Notes: generated by a model from the letters alone, not told the origin. Counted from the first letter of the stretch, positions 41,495 to 51,187 are shown. The stretch is 64,000 nt of DNA from Sphingomonas jeddahensis (GCF_001981525.1 NZ_MPSB01000002.1:346791-410790); one strand, 5' to 3'. Translations and numbers: made by a program.

Positions 41495-43546
41495 TCAGCG
41501 CGTCTCGCCCCCCGGCAACTCCTTCAACATGCGTGTGGTGAGCATTTGCGGCAAGACCTGCGCCTGCGCCGCGCCCTTGGCATACCAAAGGTACAACGGC
41601 ACGCCCGCGCGATTATGCGCCTCGATGAAGCGGCCGAGCGCCGGATCCCCATCGGTCCAGTCGCCCACCAGCACCGCGGCATTCCTGTTCGCGAATGTCT
41701 GACGCGTCGCATCGGTATCGAGAACGGCGCGCTCGTTGACCTTGCACGTCAGGCACCAATCGGCGGTGAAATAAGCAAACACCGGCCGCCCTTCGGCCCG
41801 CAAGGCAGCGAGCCGCTGCTCGCTGAACGGCTCCGCCCCGGCGATGCCCTCTGCGCCCGCGGCCGCGATCGCTTGCGGCTTGACCAGCGCCACCGCGAGC
41901 AGCGCCAGCGCGATCGCCGGCACCGCGGGCCACCAGGCCCGCTCGCCGCCACCATGCTGCCGCCGCCCCGTCCACCAAAGGCCGACGCCGGCGAGCAGCG
42001 CCGCAGCGAGCCCGATTGACATGCCATTCACCCCCGCCTGCCGCCCGAGCACCCAGGCGAGCGCCAGGGCGGTCACGAACATCGGGACCGACAGGGTGCG
42101 CCGCAGCCGCCCCATCCAGGCCCCCGGCTTGGGCAAGCGCCGCCGCAGCGCCGGCACGAAGCCGATCGCCAGGAACGGCAAGGCGATGCCGAGCCCCAGC
42201 CCGACGAACACCAGCATCGCAATCAGCGGCGGCAGGACCAGTGCCGCGCCGAGCGCCGCGCCCATGAACGGCCCGGTGCACGGCGTCGCCACAAAGGCGG
42301 CAAGCGCGCCGGTCATGAATGCGCCGCCAGCTCCACTGCGCCCGGCGAAACGCGGCGTCGGCAGCTCGAAGAGACCCGTGAGGTTAAATGCGATCCCCAT
42401 CGTCAGCAGCAGCAGCACGCCGATTACGCGCGGATCCTGCAACTGGAACGCCCAGCCCACACTCGCCCCGCCGGCGCGCAAAGCGAGCAACGTCCCGCCA
42501 AGCGCCAGGCAGACCAGCACCACGCCGGCGGTGTAGGCCAGGGCCTCGCGTCGCGCCGCTCCCTCCGTCTCGCCTGACTTGGCGAGGCTAAGCGCCTTGA
42601 GGCTCAGGATCGGAAAGACGCAGGGCATGATGTTGAGCAGCAGCCCGCCGATCAATGCCCCGGCGAAAGCCAGCAATGCCGCACTCGCCGTCACCCCCGT
42701 CTCCGCCGGGACGATCGCCGCAACGCTGCCCGGCGCGGCGGTGATGGCAAAGCCCTGCCCCGCTCCGGTGGCGAGCACGCCTTCGATCTGCCCGCTCGCC
42801 GGCGTGGCGGCGGCCTTTGTGCTCAGCACGATCCGGTCGCCGTCGCGCGCGACCGTCTGCGGCGCGGCATAATCGATCGCGCCTCCAGCTAGCGGGTAGA
42901 AATACAGGTCGCCTGCCGGTGCGCTTCCGGGGAACGGAATGGCGAGCCGGAACGCGCCGTCTCTCGCCTGCCACGTCGCCGGCGATCCCAGCGGGCGCGG
43001 CAGCTTCTGCCGCCAGCCGTCGAACCGCGCCCGCGTCGCGGCATCGATCGCGCCGTCCCCGACCGTCAGCACCGTAGAGAGGGTCTGCGTTTCCGGAACG
43101 CAGATCTCCTTGGTGCAGACGAGGTAATCGGCCTTTACGCTCACCGGCAGCCGCGTGCCGGGCGCCACGCCGGTCGGGATCTGCAGATCGACCAGCTGCG
43201 CGAACGGCGCCTCATAGACATAGTTCATCAGCCCGCCGACGATCAGCCGCTCGGGCACCGGATAGCGCAAGCTGCCGGCGGCAACGCCATCCGGCAGCGC
43301 CCATTTCAGCCGGGTCTCGATCCCAGCGTCACCCGGGTTCTGCCAATAACCGTGCCATTCCGGCTCCGGCCGCGAGTCGAACGCCAGCGTGACCGTGCTG
43401 CCTGCCGCGGGTCGCGCCGTTTCGGGCACCAAAGTGATCGCAACATGCGGCGCCTGCGCCGCACTGCTTTGCGCCGTCGCGAACGGCCCAAACAGCGTCA
43501 TCACCGCGAAAAAGAACGCCGATAGCCATGCTTGCCTAGCCGTCAT
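41495..43546 (-). CDS. Protein-disulfide reductase, DsbD family
   Basis: A protein of about 683 residues. It has a signal peptide (LSAFFFAVMTLFGPFATAQ), an N-terminal periplasmic domain with two cysteines (LVCTKEICVPE), a membrane domain with conserved Cys-Pro sites (NIMPCVFPILSLK and ATPCTGPFMGAALGA) and a C-terminal thioredoxin domain with WCLTCK. It carries electrons from cytosolic thioredoxin to periplasmic thiols. ATG 43546 starts the signal peptide; the longer frame is unlikely. It diverges from the phosphatase gene across 46 bp and is followed by a thioredoxin-like gene. Confidence 0.9.
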   Translation of the reverse strand: MTARQAWLSAFFFAVMTLFGPFATAQSSAAQAPHVAITLVPETARPAAGSTVTLAFDSRPEPEWHGYWQNPGDAGIETRLKWALPDGVAAGSLRYPVPERLIVGGLMNYVYEAPFAQLVDLQIPTGVAPGTRLPVSVKADYLVCTKEICVPETQTLSTVLTVGDGAIDAATRARFDGWRQKLPRPLGSPATWQARDGAFRLAIPFPGSAPAGDLYFYPLAGGAIDYAAPQTVARDGDRIVLSTKAAATPASGQIEGVLATGAGQGFAITAAPGSVAAIVPAETGVTASAALLAFAGALIGGLLLNIMPCVFPILSLKALSLAKSGETEGAARREALAYTAGVVLVCLALGGTLLALRAGGASVGWAFQLQDPRVIGVLLLLTMGIAFNLTGLFELPTPRFAGRSGAGGAFMTGALAAFVATPCTGPFMGAALGAALVLPPLIAMLVFVGLGLGIALPFLAIGFVPALRRRLPKPGAWMGRLRRTLSVPMFVTALALAWVLGRQAGVNGMSIGLAAALLAGVGLWWTGRRQHGGGERAWWPAVPAIALALLAVALVKPQAIAAAGAEGIAGAEPFSEQRLAALRAEGRPVFAYFTADWCLTCKVNERAVLDTDATRQTFANRNAAVLVGDWTDGDPALGRFIEAHNRAGVPLYLWYAKGAAQAQVLPQMLTTRMLKELPGGETR

Positions 43547-43592
43547 GGCACGCACATACCGCGCGCGCTGCCGATTTGCATCAAGGTCCGTC

Positions 43593-45260
43593 ATGAAAGC
43601 TTTTGCCGCCGCCCTCCTCGCTTCCATCGCGCTTCCGCTCACTGCCGGAGCCGCCGCTGCTCAGGAGGCGGCGCTCGAGTCGGCACAGCCAGCCGCGCCT
43701 CCGACGCTAGGGACCCCGCGCACCCCGCCCAAGCTGATTGTGGCAATCTCAGTCGACCAATTCTCCGCGGACCTGTTCGCGCAATATCGCAACCGTTTCA
43801 CGGATGGCTTCGCGCGCCTGCTGCAAGGTGCGGTGTTCCCCTCGGGCTATCAGAGCCACGCCGCGACCGAGACCTGCCCCGGCCACTCGACGATCCTCAC
43901 CGGCATGCGCCCGAACCATACCGGCATCGTCGCCAACAACTGGATCAATCAGAAGGCGCCGCGCGAGGACAAGGAAGTCTATTGCGCCGAGAACGAGAGC
44001 GTGCCGGGCACCGATCACAACAATTACAAGCCCGCCGACCTGCACCTCAAGGTGCCGACGCTTGGCGAGATGATGAAGGCGGCGAACCCCGCCAGCCGCG
44101 TCGTCTCCGTTGCCGGAAAGGATCGCGCGGCGATCATGATGGGCGGCCACAAGGTGGACGAACTGTGGTTCTGGGGCGGCAAGGATTTCATCTCCTATGA
44201 CGGCCGTCGCGTTCCTCCGGCAGTGCAGCGCGGGCGCGACGCTGTCGCCAAGCTGATCGCGCAGCCGCAGGAGCCGCTGCCGGTGCCGTCCTTCTGCCGC
44301 CCGCTGATGCAGCCGATCCAAGTCGGCAACCAGACGATCGGTAACACCCGCTTTGCCCGCGCCGCGGGTGACACGCGCGCGTTCCGCGCCTCGCCCGCGC
44401 TCGACGGCGCGGTGTTCGCAATCGCCGCCGGACTGATTCAGGACATGAAGCTGGGCCAGGGCAGCGCGCCGGACATCATCTCGATTGGCGCCTCGGCCAC
44501 CGATTACATCGGCCATGCCTACGGTCCCGGCGGCGGCGAGACATGCCTGCAAATGGCCGAGCTCGACAAGACGCTGGGCGGCTTCTTCGCCGCGCTCGAC
44601 AGCTGGGGCCTCGATTATGAAGTCGTGCTGACCGCCGATCATGGCGGGCACGACGTGGCCGAGCGGCAGCAGCAGCGCGCGATGCCGATGGAAGCGCGCG
44701 TCACCACCGACGTATCGGTGAAAGCGATCGGCGAGGCGATCGGCAAGCAGCTCGGCATTGCCGGGCCGGTGCTGCTCGGTTCGGAAGGCGACGTCTATGT
44801 CGCCGATTCGGTGCCGGCGAACCGCGAGCAGGCAGTGATCGCCGAAGCCGCCAAGCGGCTGCGCGCGCATCCGCAAGTCGCCGCCGCGTTCACGCGGGAG
44901 GAGATCGCTGCCGCTACTATTCCGACGACGCCGCCCGAGACCTGGACGCTCGCGCAGCGCGCGCACGCCTCCTACGATCCGGCGCGATCGGGGGACATCC
45001 TGATCCTGCTCAACCCGCGCGTGACGGGCATCCCAACACCGGGACCAGGCTATGTCGCGACGCATGGTAGCCCGTGGGATTACGATCGCCGCGTGCCGAT
45101 CCTGTTCTGGCGCAAGGACATGGCCGGTTTCGAACAGCCGCAATCGGTGGAAACGGTGGACATCGTGCCGACACTGGCCGCAACGATCAGCCTGCCCGTG
45201 AGGGGACTGGACGGGCGTTGCCTCGATCTCGACAGCGGCCCCGGCGACACCTGCCGCTGA
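43593..45260 (+). CDS. PhoK/PafA-type alkaline phosphatase
   Basis: A 555-residue exported phosphatase with a signal peptide (AFAAALLASIALPLTAGAAAA). The metal and nucleophile sites of this branch are visible: Asp in VAISVDQF, the nucleophilic Thr in ATETCPGHSTILTGM, Asp and His in SATDYIGHAYG, Asp-His in TADHGGHDV and His in YVATHGSPWDYD. These correspond to the Thr-nucleophile, two-zinc phosphatases PafA and PhoK; PhoK was described from Sphingomonas. It likely hydrolyses phosphomonoesters in the periplasm. Two family A palindromes follow the gene. Confidence 0.9.
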   Translation: MKAFAAALLASIALPLTAGAAAAQEAALESAQPAAPPTLGTPRTPPKLIVAISVDQFSADLFAQYRNRFTDGFARLLQGAVFPSGYQSHAATETCPGHSTILTGMRPNHTGIVANNWINQKAPREDKEVYCAENESVPGTDHNNYKPADLHLKVPTLGEMMKAANPASRVVSVAGKDRAAIMMGGHKVDELWFWGGKDFISYDGRRVPPAVQRGRDAVAKLIAQPQEPLPVPSFCRPLMQPIQVGNQTIGNTRFARAAGDTRAFRASPALDGAVFAIAAGLIQDMKLGQGSAPDIISIGASATDYIGHAYGPGGGETCLQMAELDKTLGGFFAALDSWGLDYEVVLTADHGGHDVAERQQQRAMPMEARVTTDVSVKAIGEAIGKQLGIAGPVLLGSEGDVYVADSVPANREQAVIAEAAKRLRAHPQVAAAFTREEIAAATIPTTPPETWTLAQRAHASYDPARSGDILILLNPRVTGIPTPGPGYVATHGSPWDYDRRVPILFWRKDMAGFEQPQSVETVDIVPTLAATISLPVRGLDGRCLDLDSGPGDTCR

Positions 45261-45285
45261 GGCAGGGCAACGGCCGACCTTCATC

Positions 45286-45391
45286 GTCATCCCAGGCTTG
45301 ATCCGGGATCCACGGTGCCGCGAGCGCTGGTTCCGATTGGCGAACGACAGTGCCTGCGGATGGCTGGATCCCGGATCAAGTCCGGGATGAC
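45286..45391. repeat. Inverted pair of family A palindromes
   Basis: GTCATCCCAGGCTTGATCCG (45286-45313) and GGATCCCGGATCAAGTCCGG (45365-45391, followed by GATGAC) lie in opposite orientation in the convergent gap after the phosphatase gene, probably also serving as a terminator for the converging genes. Confidence 0.8.
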
Positions 45392-45429
45392 GAAGGCGTG
45401 GAACGAGCCGGTCGCCCTTCCTGTCGGTC

Positions 45430-46365
45430 CTAGGGCTCCCGCACCTCATACGCCCGTACGCCGGCACCGAGCTTGTTCGCGCCCACCGCCAGCTTCTCTC
45501 CGCTGACATTTGCCACAAACGCCGGGTTCTTCTCCTGCCCCGGCGCCAGTGACGCGACATTGTCGTGGACGCTGAGCCCCGCGGAACGGTATTTCCGCTG
45601 CTCGGCCGCCACTACGATCATGCCTGACCAATTCTCCTTGCGGGTGCCCTGAACGAAGGTGTTCCGCGCGATTTCGCCGGTGCCGCCTTCGGGCAGGTCA
45701 ATCATGTAATTGGTGCGATTGCCGCCGGTGTCGTCGAAGCTGTTGTCGGTGATACGCACCTTGGGCACGCGCAGCTTGACGTAATGTCCGCCCTGCCCGC
45801 GCTCGAACCGCGAGTTGGTGATCGTCACGCTGCCGGTGCTTCCGAGATAAATGGAATGCGCGCAATCCTCCGTCTCATGACATTGGCCGAGGCCCGAAAA
45901 GGTCGAGCGGTCGATCGTGACGTTCGCCGGATCCTCCGTGCCGCCAAGTATCCCCTCCTGGCTGTCGAGGAACATCGCGTTGCGCACGACGAGGTCGCCG
46001 ATCTCGATGCGGATGCCCGCGCCATTGCCGTCAGGCACGCGGATGCCGCGGAACACCAGACCGTCGACGATCGAGCCATTGCCGCGCAGCACCAGACTCG
46101 CCTTGCCCTCGCATGCGCCCTCGAAGATCGCCGTGCCGGGCTGCACGGCCTTGAACGTGACCCGGCCGGCCTGCTGCACCGCGCATTCGCGATACACACC
46201 CGGCGCGATCATCACCGTGAAGTCACGCCCGCGGTTCGAACTTAGCGCCTGTTCCAGTGTGGCGTAGCTCTCACCCGTTTCAGCAATGGTGAATGGCGCC
46301 CCCCGCTGCTGGCTCGCAGCGGGTGCCGCGAGCGCAAGAGTGAGGAGAACGGGTGCGAAACGCAT
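45430..46365 (-). CDS. Exported right-handed parallel beta-helix protein
   Basis: A 311-residue protein with a signal peptide (MRFAPVLLTLALAAPAASQ). A pectate-lyase-like beta-helix follows, with repeated strands such as ATLEQALSSNRGRDFTVMIAPGVYRE, SIVDGLVFRGIRV, VTIDRSTFSGLG and VTITNSRFERGQ. Such proteins bind or cleave polysaccharides, but catalytic residues cannot be assigned. AAGGAACC precedes ATG 46365. Confidence 0.8.
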   Translation of the reverse strand: MRFAPVLLTLALAAPAASQQRGAPFTIAETGESYATLEQALSSNRGRDFTVMIAPGVYRECAVQQAGRVTFKAVQPGTAIFEGACEGKASLVLRGNGSIVDGLVFRGIRVPDGNGAGIRIEIGDLVVRNAMFLDSQEGILGGTEDPANVTIDRSTFSGLGQCHETEDCAHSIYLGSTGSVTITNSRFERGQGGHYVKLRVPKVRITDNSFDDTGGNRTNYMIDLPEGGTGEIARNTFVQGTRKENWSGMIVVAAEQRKYRSAGLSVHDNVASLAPGQEKNPAFVANVSGEKLAVGANKLGAGVRAYEVREP

Positions 46366-46581
46366 AAATGGTTCCTTTCGCCGGCTGTCCTGGCGCGCGC
46401 ATGATCGGGCCGTAACCCACAATCGCGGTTAATCCGATCAGCGGTGTGCCATGCGCGTTGACGAGGCACGCCTGTGTCCCGTCGCGGCACGGTTGCAGCG
46501 GGTCTCGTTTCCTGTTGCAACTGACTTAATTGGTCCGCACAAGCGTACCGAAACGTCGATTCCAAGAGGCGGAGAGGCACA

Positions 46582-48009
46582 ATGCAAAGCTACCTGAAGC
46601 ACTATATCGATGGCGCGTGGGTCGAAAGCGACGGCGGCAAACGCCACGAGGTGATCGATCCGGCCACCGAACAGGGCACCACCGAGATCACGCTGGGCAG
46701 CGAGGCTGACGTCAACAAGGCGGTGGCCGCCGCCAAGAAGGCGTTCAAGACCTGGTCGCAGTCCACCGTCGAGGAGCGGATTGCGCTGCTCGAGCGGATC
46801 ATCGCCGGCTACAAGGCGCGCATCCCCGATCTCGCCGCCGCCACAAGCCGCGAAATGGGTGCGCCGATCTCCTTTGCGAACATGGCGCAGGCTCCGGCAG
46901 GCCTTGGCCACTTCATGGGCACGCTGGCGGCGCTGAAGGAATTCAGCTTTTCCGAACAGGCCGCCAAGGGCGCGCGCGTGGTGCACGAGCCGATCGGCGT
47001 GGTGGCGATGATTACGCCATGGAACTGGCCGCTGAACCAGATCTGCGCCAAGGTCGCGCCTGCGCTCGCCGCCGGCAACACGATGATCCTGAAGCCGTCG
47101 GAAGAAGCCCCGACCAATGCGATGATCTTTGCCGAAATCCTGCATGACGCGGGCGTGCCGGCGGGCGTGTTCAACCTCGTCAACGGCGACGGCCCAACGG
47201 TTGGCGCAGCGCTGTCGAGCCACAAGGACGTCGATATGGTGAGCTTCACCGGCTCGACCCGTGCCGGCGTCGCCGTGGCGACCGCTGCTGCAGCGACCGT
47301 CAAGCGCGTCCACCAGGAACTGGGTGGCAAGGCGCCCAACGTCGTGCTCGAAGGTGCGAAGCTTGGTGAAGTGCTGCCGCCGACACTCGCCGGCGTCATC
47401 GCCAATACCGGCCAGAGCTGCATCGCACCCACTCGCCTGCTCGTCCACAAAAGCCAAGTCAACGAGGCTGAGGAGGTGGTGAAGGCGATCATGGAAGCCA
47501 CCCAGGTCGACAGCCCTGAGAAGGAAGGCGCGCACATCGGCCCGGTGGTCAACAAGGCGCAGTTCGAGAAGATTCAGACGCTGATCCAGTCCGCCCTCGA
47601 CGAGGGCGCGCGTCTGGTCACCGGCGGCGTCGGGCGTCCGGACGGCCGCAATGCAGGCTATTTCGTGAAGCCCACCGTGCTCGCCGACGTGACGCCGGAG
47701 ATGCGCATCTACCGCGAGGAAACGTTCGGGCCGGTGGCGACGATCACCACCTATGACGATACCGAGCAGGCCGTCGAGATGGCTAACGACACCGAGTACG
47801 GCCTGTCCGCAACGATCTCGGGCGATCCGGCCGAGGCGTCGAAAATCGCCGGCAAGTTGCGCGCCGGCCTGGTTACCATCAACGCCTGGGGTCCGAACGG
47901 CGCGACGCCGTTCGGCGGTTACAAGTCATCGGGCAACGGCCGCGAGGGCGGCAAATGGGGCCTGACCGACTTCATGGAAGTGAAGACGATCGTCGGCGAA
48001 AACGCCTGA
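46582..48009 (+). CDS. NAD(P)-dependent aldehyde dehydrogenase
   Basis: A 475-residue ALDH superfamily enzyme. It has MITPWNWPLNQICAKVAPALAAGNT, the catalytic Glu in VHQELGGKAPNVVLE, the catalytic Cys in NTGQSCIAPTRLL and the EETFGPVATI motif near the end. It oxidises an aldehyde to an acid; the substrate is unknown. AGAGGCAC precedes the ATG, and a clear terminator follows at 48023-48053. Confidence 0.93.
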   Translation: MQSYLKHYIDGAWVESDGGKRHEVIDPATEQGTTEITLGSEADVNKAVAAAKKAFKTWSQSTVEERIALLERIIAGYKARIPDLAAATSREMGAPISFANMAQAPAGLGHFMGTLAALKEFSFSEQAAKGARVVHEPIGVVAMITPWNWPLNQICAKVAPALAAGNTMILKPSEEAPTNAMIFAEILHDAGVPAGVFNLVNGDGPTVGAALSSHKDVDMVSFTGSTRAGVAVATAAAATVKRVHQELGGKAPNVVLEGAKLGEVLPPTLAGVIANTGQSCIAPTRLLVHKSQVNEAEEVVKAIMEATQVDSPEKEGAHIGPVVNKAQFEKIQTLIQSALDEGARLVTGGVGRPDGRNAGYFVKPTVLADVTPEMRIYREETFGPVATITTYDDTEQAVEMANDTEYGLSATISGDPAEASKIAGKLRAGLVTINAWGPNGATPFGGYKSSGNGREGGKWGLTDFMEVKTIVGENA

Positions 48010-48022
48010 CGACTACAACAAA

Positions 48023-48053
48023 CGGGCGCCCCGCAAGAGGCGCCCGTTTTTTT
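48023..48053 (+). terminator. Rho-independent terminator after the aldehyde dehydrogenase
   Basis: CGGGCGCC, an 8-base loop, GGCGCCCG and seven T residues. It lies 13 bp after the stop and 15 bp before the next ATG, so the next gene must be read through or have its own promoter. Confidence 0.9.
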
Positions 48054-48068
48054 ATGGGGAGAGGGAAT

Positions 48069-48365
48069 ATGATCGTTAGCGTGCTGTACCCGAACCACGA
48101 CGGCGCGAAATTCGACGCCGGCTACTACAAGGCCAAGCATGCCGAGCTGGCGCGTGAGATCTGGAATCCGGAAAAAGTCGAACTGATCGAGGGCCAGGCG
48201 CCCGGCGGCGGCGCGGCGCCGTTCGCGCTGATCGCGCACTTCCACTTCGCCTCCCCGGAAGCGATGGGCCAGGCAATGGCCAATTCGCGCATCGGCGAAC
48301 TTCAGGCCGATGTGCCGAACTTCACCGACATCACGCCGACGATCATGGTCGGGCGCACGCTCTGA
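48069..48365 (+). CDS. EthD family protein
   Basis: A 98-residue ferredoxin-like fold protein: MIVSVLYPNHDGAKFDAGYY, KHAELAREIWN, a central FALIAHFHFASPEAM strand and NFTDITPTIMVGRT. EthD-type proteins are small dimeric enzymes or accessory proteins of oxidative degradation. GAGAGGGAAT precedes the ATG. A terminator lies on each side. Confidence 0.85.
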   Translation: MIVSVLYPNHDGAKFDAGYYKAKHAELAREIWNPEKVELIEGQAPGGGAAPFALIAHFHFASPEAMGQAMANSRIGELQADVPNFTDITPTIMVGRTL

Positions 48366-48376
48366 CCTGACGGGAG

Positions 48377-48410
48377 CGCCGTTGTGCAGGCAACGGCGTT
48401 TCCTTTTTGG
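48377..48410 (+). terminator. Terminator after the EthD-like gene
   Basis: CGCCGTTG, loop TGCAGG, CAACGGCG (48377-48398), followed by TTTCCTTTTTGG. Confidence 0.75.
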
Positions 48411-48523
48411 CCACCCCGGACTCGGTCCGGACCCTGACGCCTTTCACTACCGTCGCAGATGACGACGAAGCTCACCCGGGCTCAAAGCCGAAGCGCCCGC
48501 TTCTCACCTATCGCTTGAACGGC

Positions 48524-49108
48524 TTAGCGGCCCTGCGGCGCTTCCGTGCCCGGCGCACCAGCGCCCGGCAGAGGCGCACCCGGCATCCCGCCGGCGGCAC
48601 CCATCTGCTGCTGCTGGAGCTGGCGGATTACCGATTCGGGAAGGAAGTCGATCAGTTCGACATCGAAGACGAGGGTCGAGTTGCCTGGGATCGGGCCCTT
48701 GGTCTCCGCGCCATAGCCAAGCTCCGGCTTGATCCAGAACTTGTACTTGGCGCCCTTGGGCATCAGCTTCAGGCCTTCGGAGAAGCCGGGCACCACACCC
48801 GTCACCGGGAACGGCGTCGGCTGCTGCGACTTGTCGAAGGTGGTGCCGTCGAGCAGCTTGCCCTCGTACATCACCAGCGCGACGTCGGTGTCCGTCGGCT
48901 TGGGCCCGGAGCCGGGCTCAATCACCTGATATTGCAGGCCCGAGGCGGTCGTCACCACGCCCTTTGCGCGAGCGTTGCGCGTCAGGAAATCGTCACCCTG
49001 TACCGCCAGCGCCGCAGCGGCCATCACCGCGGCAATGATGCCGACGATCAGCCAAACAACATAGCTGCGCTTGACCGGAGCGATCGGAACGGCGGTGACG
49101 GTCGACAT
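48524..49108 (-). CDS. FKBP-type peptidyl-prolyl isomerase
   Basis: A 194-residue protein with one N-terminal membrane helix (SYVVWLIVGIIAAVMAAAALA) and an FKBP domain (TASGLQYQVIEPGSGPKPTD, LLDGTTFDKS, GVVPGFSEGLKLMPKGAKYKFWI, STLVFDVELIDF). A Gln/Gly/Pro-rich tail follows. It is probably a membrane-anchored foldase facing the periplasm. Confidence 0.9.
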   Translation of the reverse strand: MSTVTAVPIAPVKRSYVVWLIVGIIAAVMAAAALAVQGDDFLTRNARAKGVVTTASGLQYQVIEPGSGPKPTDTDVALVMYEGKLLDGTTFDKSQQPTPFPVTGVVPGFSEGLKLMPKGAKYKFWIKPELGYGAETKGPIPGNSTLVFDVELIDFLPESVIRQLQQQQMGAAGGMPGAPLPGAGAPGTEAPQGR

Positions 49109-49190
49109 GGCGATCCCCGGTCAGGCCGGGTGCGAATCACCGCACCCGGAAACAGCGAATGTTGAGAAAGTTGAGACGATCGCGCGGTTC

Positions 49191-49397
49191 TTACCGAGCG
49201 CCGTCGCGCTCCGCCCGCTTGCGATCGAGCTTGCGAGCGCGGCGAACAGCGGCTGCACGCTCGCGAGCGCGCTTCTCCGACGGCTTCTCGTAGTGCCGGC
49301 GCAGCTTCATTTCGCGATACACGCCCTCACGCTGCAGCTTCTTCTTGAGCGCGCGCAGGGCCTGGTCGACGTTGTTGTCGCGAACGATGATCTGCAT
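49191..49397 (-). CDS. rpsU: 30S ribosomal protein S21
   Basis: A 68-residue basic protein beginning [20 protein letters not shown] and ending in a long Arg/Lys/Ala helix, as in alphaproteobacterial S21. It sits at the 30S platform near the anti-Shine-Dalgarno. AGAAGTGT precedes the ATG at 49397; the longer frame is not used. Confidence 0.95.
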   Translation of the reverse strand: MQIIVRDNNVDQALRALKKKLQREGVYREMKLRRHYEKPSEKRARERAAAVRRARKLDRKRAERDGAR

Positions 49398-49589
49398 AAA
49401 ACCGACACTTCTCCGAAATCTAAAAACAGCCCGATTCTGCGAAACGGAAACGGCGGCCGCGAGCATAGCCCGCGCCGTGAACCCGCTGCGTCTATCACCG
49501 CGCCAATCACAGCGCAACCCGCGGACTTGTGGCTATCGCGCCACAGCGCTCCCTTTGCGGGAAGTTAGCGGATCGCTAGAGCAGCGCCA

Positions 49590-51017
49590 ATGACGACGCT
49601 TACCCTGTACGACAGCCTGTCGCGTTCGCTGCGCCCCTTCGCGCCGCTTGATCCCGCCCGCGGCGTGCGCGTCTATTCGTGCGGACCGACCGTCTACAAT
49701 TATGCCCATGTCGGCAATTTGCGCGCCTATGTCTTCACCGATACGCTGTCGCGTGTACTGACGTGGAAGGGGCATGACCTCACCCACGTCATCAACATCA
49801 CCGACGTCGGACACCTGACCTCCGACGCGGATGCCGGCGACGACAAGATGGAGGCTGCAGCCAAGCGGGCCGGCACTGATATCTGGGCGATCGCGCGCCA
49901 TTATACCGACGCGTTCAAGCAGAACCTGGCCGACCTCAACATCCGCACGCCGACGCACCTACCTCTCGCGACCGATCACGTGGCGGAGATGATTGCATTC
50001 GCCAAGGCGATCGAGGCGAAGCATTGCTATCGACTGGACAGCGGCTTGTACTTCGACGTGACAACCGTGCCCGATTACGGGCGGCTCGCGCGGTCGGCGG
50101 ACGACACTGGCGAAAGCCGCATCGATCCGGTCGAGGGCAAGCGTCATGCGCAGGATTTCGCCATCTGGCGCACCTCCGCGCCTGAAGAGAATCGACAGAT
50201 GGAGTGGGATTCACCCTGGGGCCGTGGGGCGCCGGGTTGGCATCTCGAATGCTCGGTGATGAGCAAGAAGTATCTCGGCGAATCGTTCGATATCCACACG
50301 GGCGGGATCGATCACCGCGAAATTCACCATCCCAACGAGATCGCGCAGAACCAGGCGCATTGCGGCTGCGGCGACAGCGGCGCGGCGTTCTGGATGCACA
50401 ACAACTTCCTGGTCGAACGCGCGGGAAAGATGAGCAAATCGTCGGGCGCGTTCCTGACGCTGCAATCGCTGGTCGACCGGGGCTTTCACCCGCTGTCTTA
50501 CCGCATGCTATGCCTTCAGGCGCATTATCGCAGCGAACTGGAATTCTCCTGGGAGAATTTGGCAGCGGCGCAGGTGCGGCTGAAGCGGCTGGTTCAAGCG
50601 GTCGAGGGCTTGCGCGCCCGGGTGGATGCACCGGCCAAAGGCTCGGCTGCGGCCTATCGGGATCAGCTGGACGCGGCGGTTTCTGACGATCTGGCCACCC
50701 CGCGTGCCTTGCCGGTGCTTGATGCATTGGTGGCGGACAAGAAGGTGTCGCCAGCGGATCGACTGGCCGCGCTGGGCGACTTCGTGACGGTGCTTGGCTT
50801 GCCGCTCGACAGATTGCGGCGGGAGGATCTTCGGGTTCGGCCGGTGTCTGCGGGGATCGACGAGGCAGGCATCGCGGCTCGGCTGGTCGAGCGGCAGGCG
50901 GCTCGGGCGGCGAAGGATTTCTCGACATCGGATGCGATCCGCGATGAGCTGGCGGTGGCGGGTGTGGAGGTGATGGACGGTGATCCGCTTGGGTGGGATT
51001 GGCGCGTGACGATCTGA
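49590..51017 (+). CDS. cysS: Cysteinyl-tRNA synthetase
   Basis: A 475-residue class I synthetase. It has the zinc/active-site Cys in VYSCGPTVYNYAHVGNLRAY, which includes the HIGH-type HVGN motif, then GAPGWHLECSVMS and HHPNEIAQNQA with zinc ligands, and KMSKSSG. It charges tRNA-Cys. It is a single gene diverging from rpsU. Confidence 0.96.
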   Translation: MTTLTLYDSLSRSLRPFAPLDPARGVRVYSCGPTVYNYAHVGNLRAYVFTDTLSRVLTWKGHDLTHVINITDVGHLTSDADAGDDKMEAAAKRAGTDIWAIARHYTDAFKQNLADLNIRTPTHLPLATDHVAEMIAFAKAIEAKHCYRLDSGLYFDVTTVPDYGRLARSADDTGESRIDPVEGKRHAQDFAIWRTSAPEENRQMEWDSPWGRGAPGWHLECSVMSKKYLGESFDIHTGGIDHREIHHPNEIAQNQAHCGCGDSGAAFWMHNNFLVERAGKMSKSSGAFLTLQSLVDRGFHPLSYRMLCLQAHYRSELEFSWENLAAAQVRLKRLVQAVEGLRARVDAPAKGSAAAYRDQLDAAVSDDLATPRALPVLDALVADKKVSPADRLAALGDFVTVLGLPLDRLRREDLRVRPVSAGIDEAGIAARLVERQAARAAKDFSTSDAIRDELAVAGVEVMDGDPLGWDWRVTI

Positions 51018-51065
51018 CGCCGTCGTCGCGATGCCCTGTCGAGTGACACATCCCTATTCGATGCC

Positions 51066-51094
51066 GTCATGCCGGCCTCGTGCGGCATCCAGAC
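51066..51094. repeat. Family A palindrome after cysS
   Basis: GTCATGCCGGCCTCGTGCGG (CATCCAGAC) is a slightly damaged unit of the same type as 33870-33897. It lies in the convergent gap between cysS and the M48 protease gene. Confidence 0.65.
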
Positions 51095-51187
51095 TTCCAC
51101 ACACTCGGCGCTGCTGAGTTTTGCGGACCCCGGACCCCGGCATAGGCCGGAGCGACGCGGAGCAGCGGCGCGCGGCTGCCCGAGACC

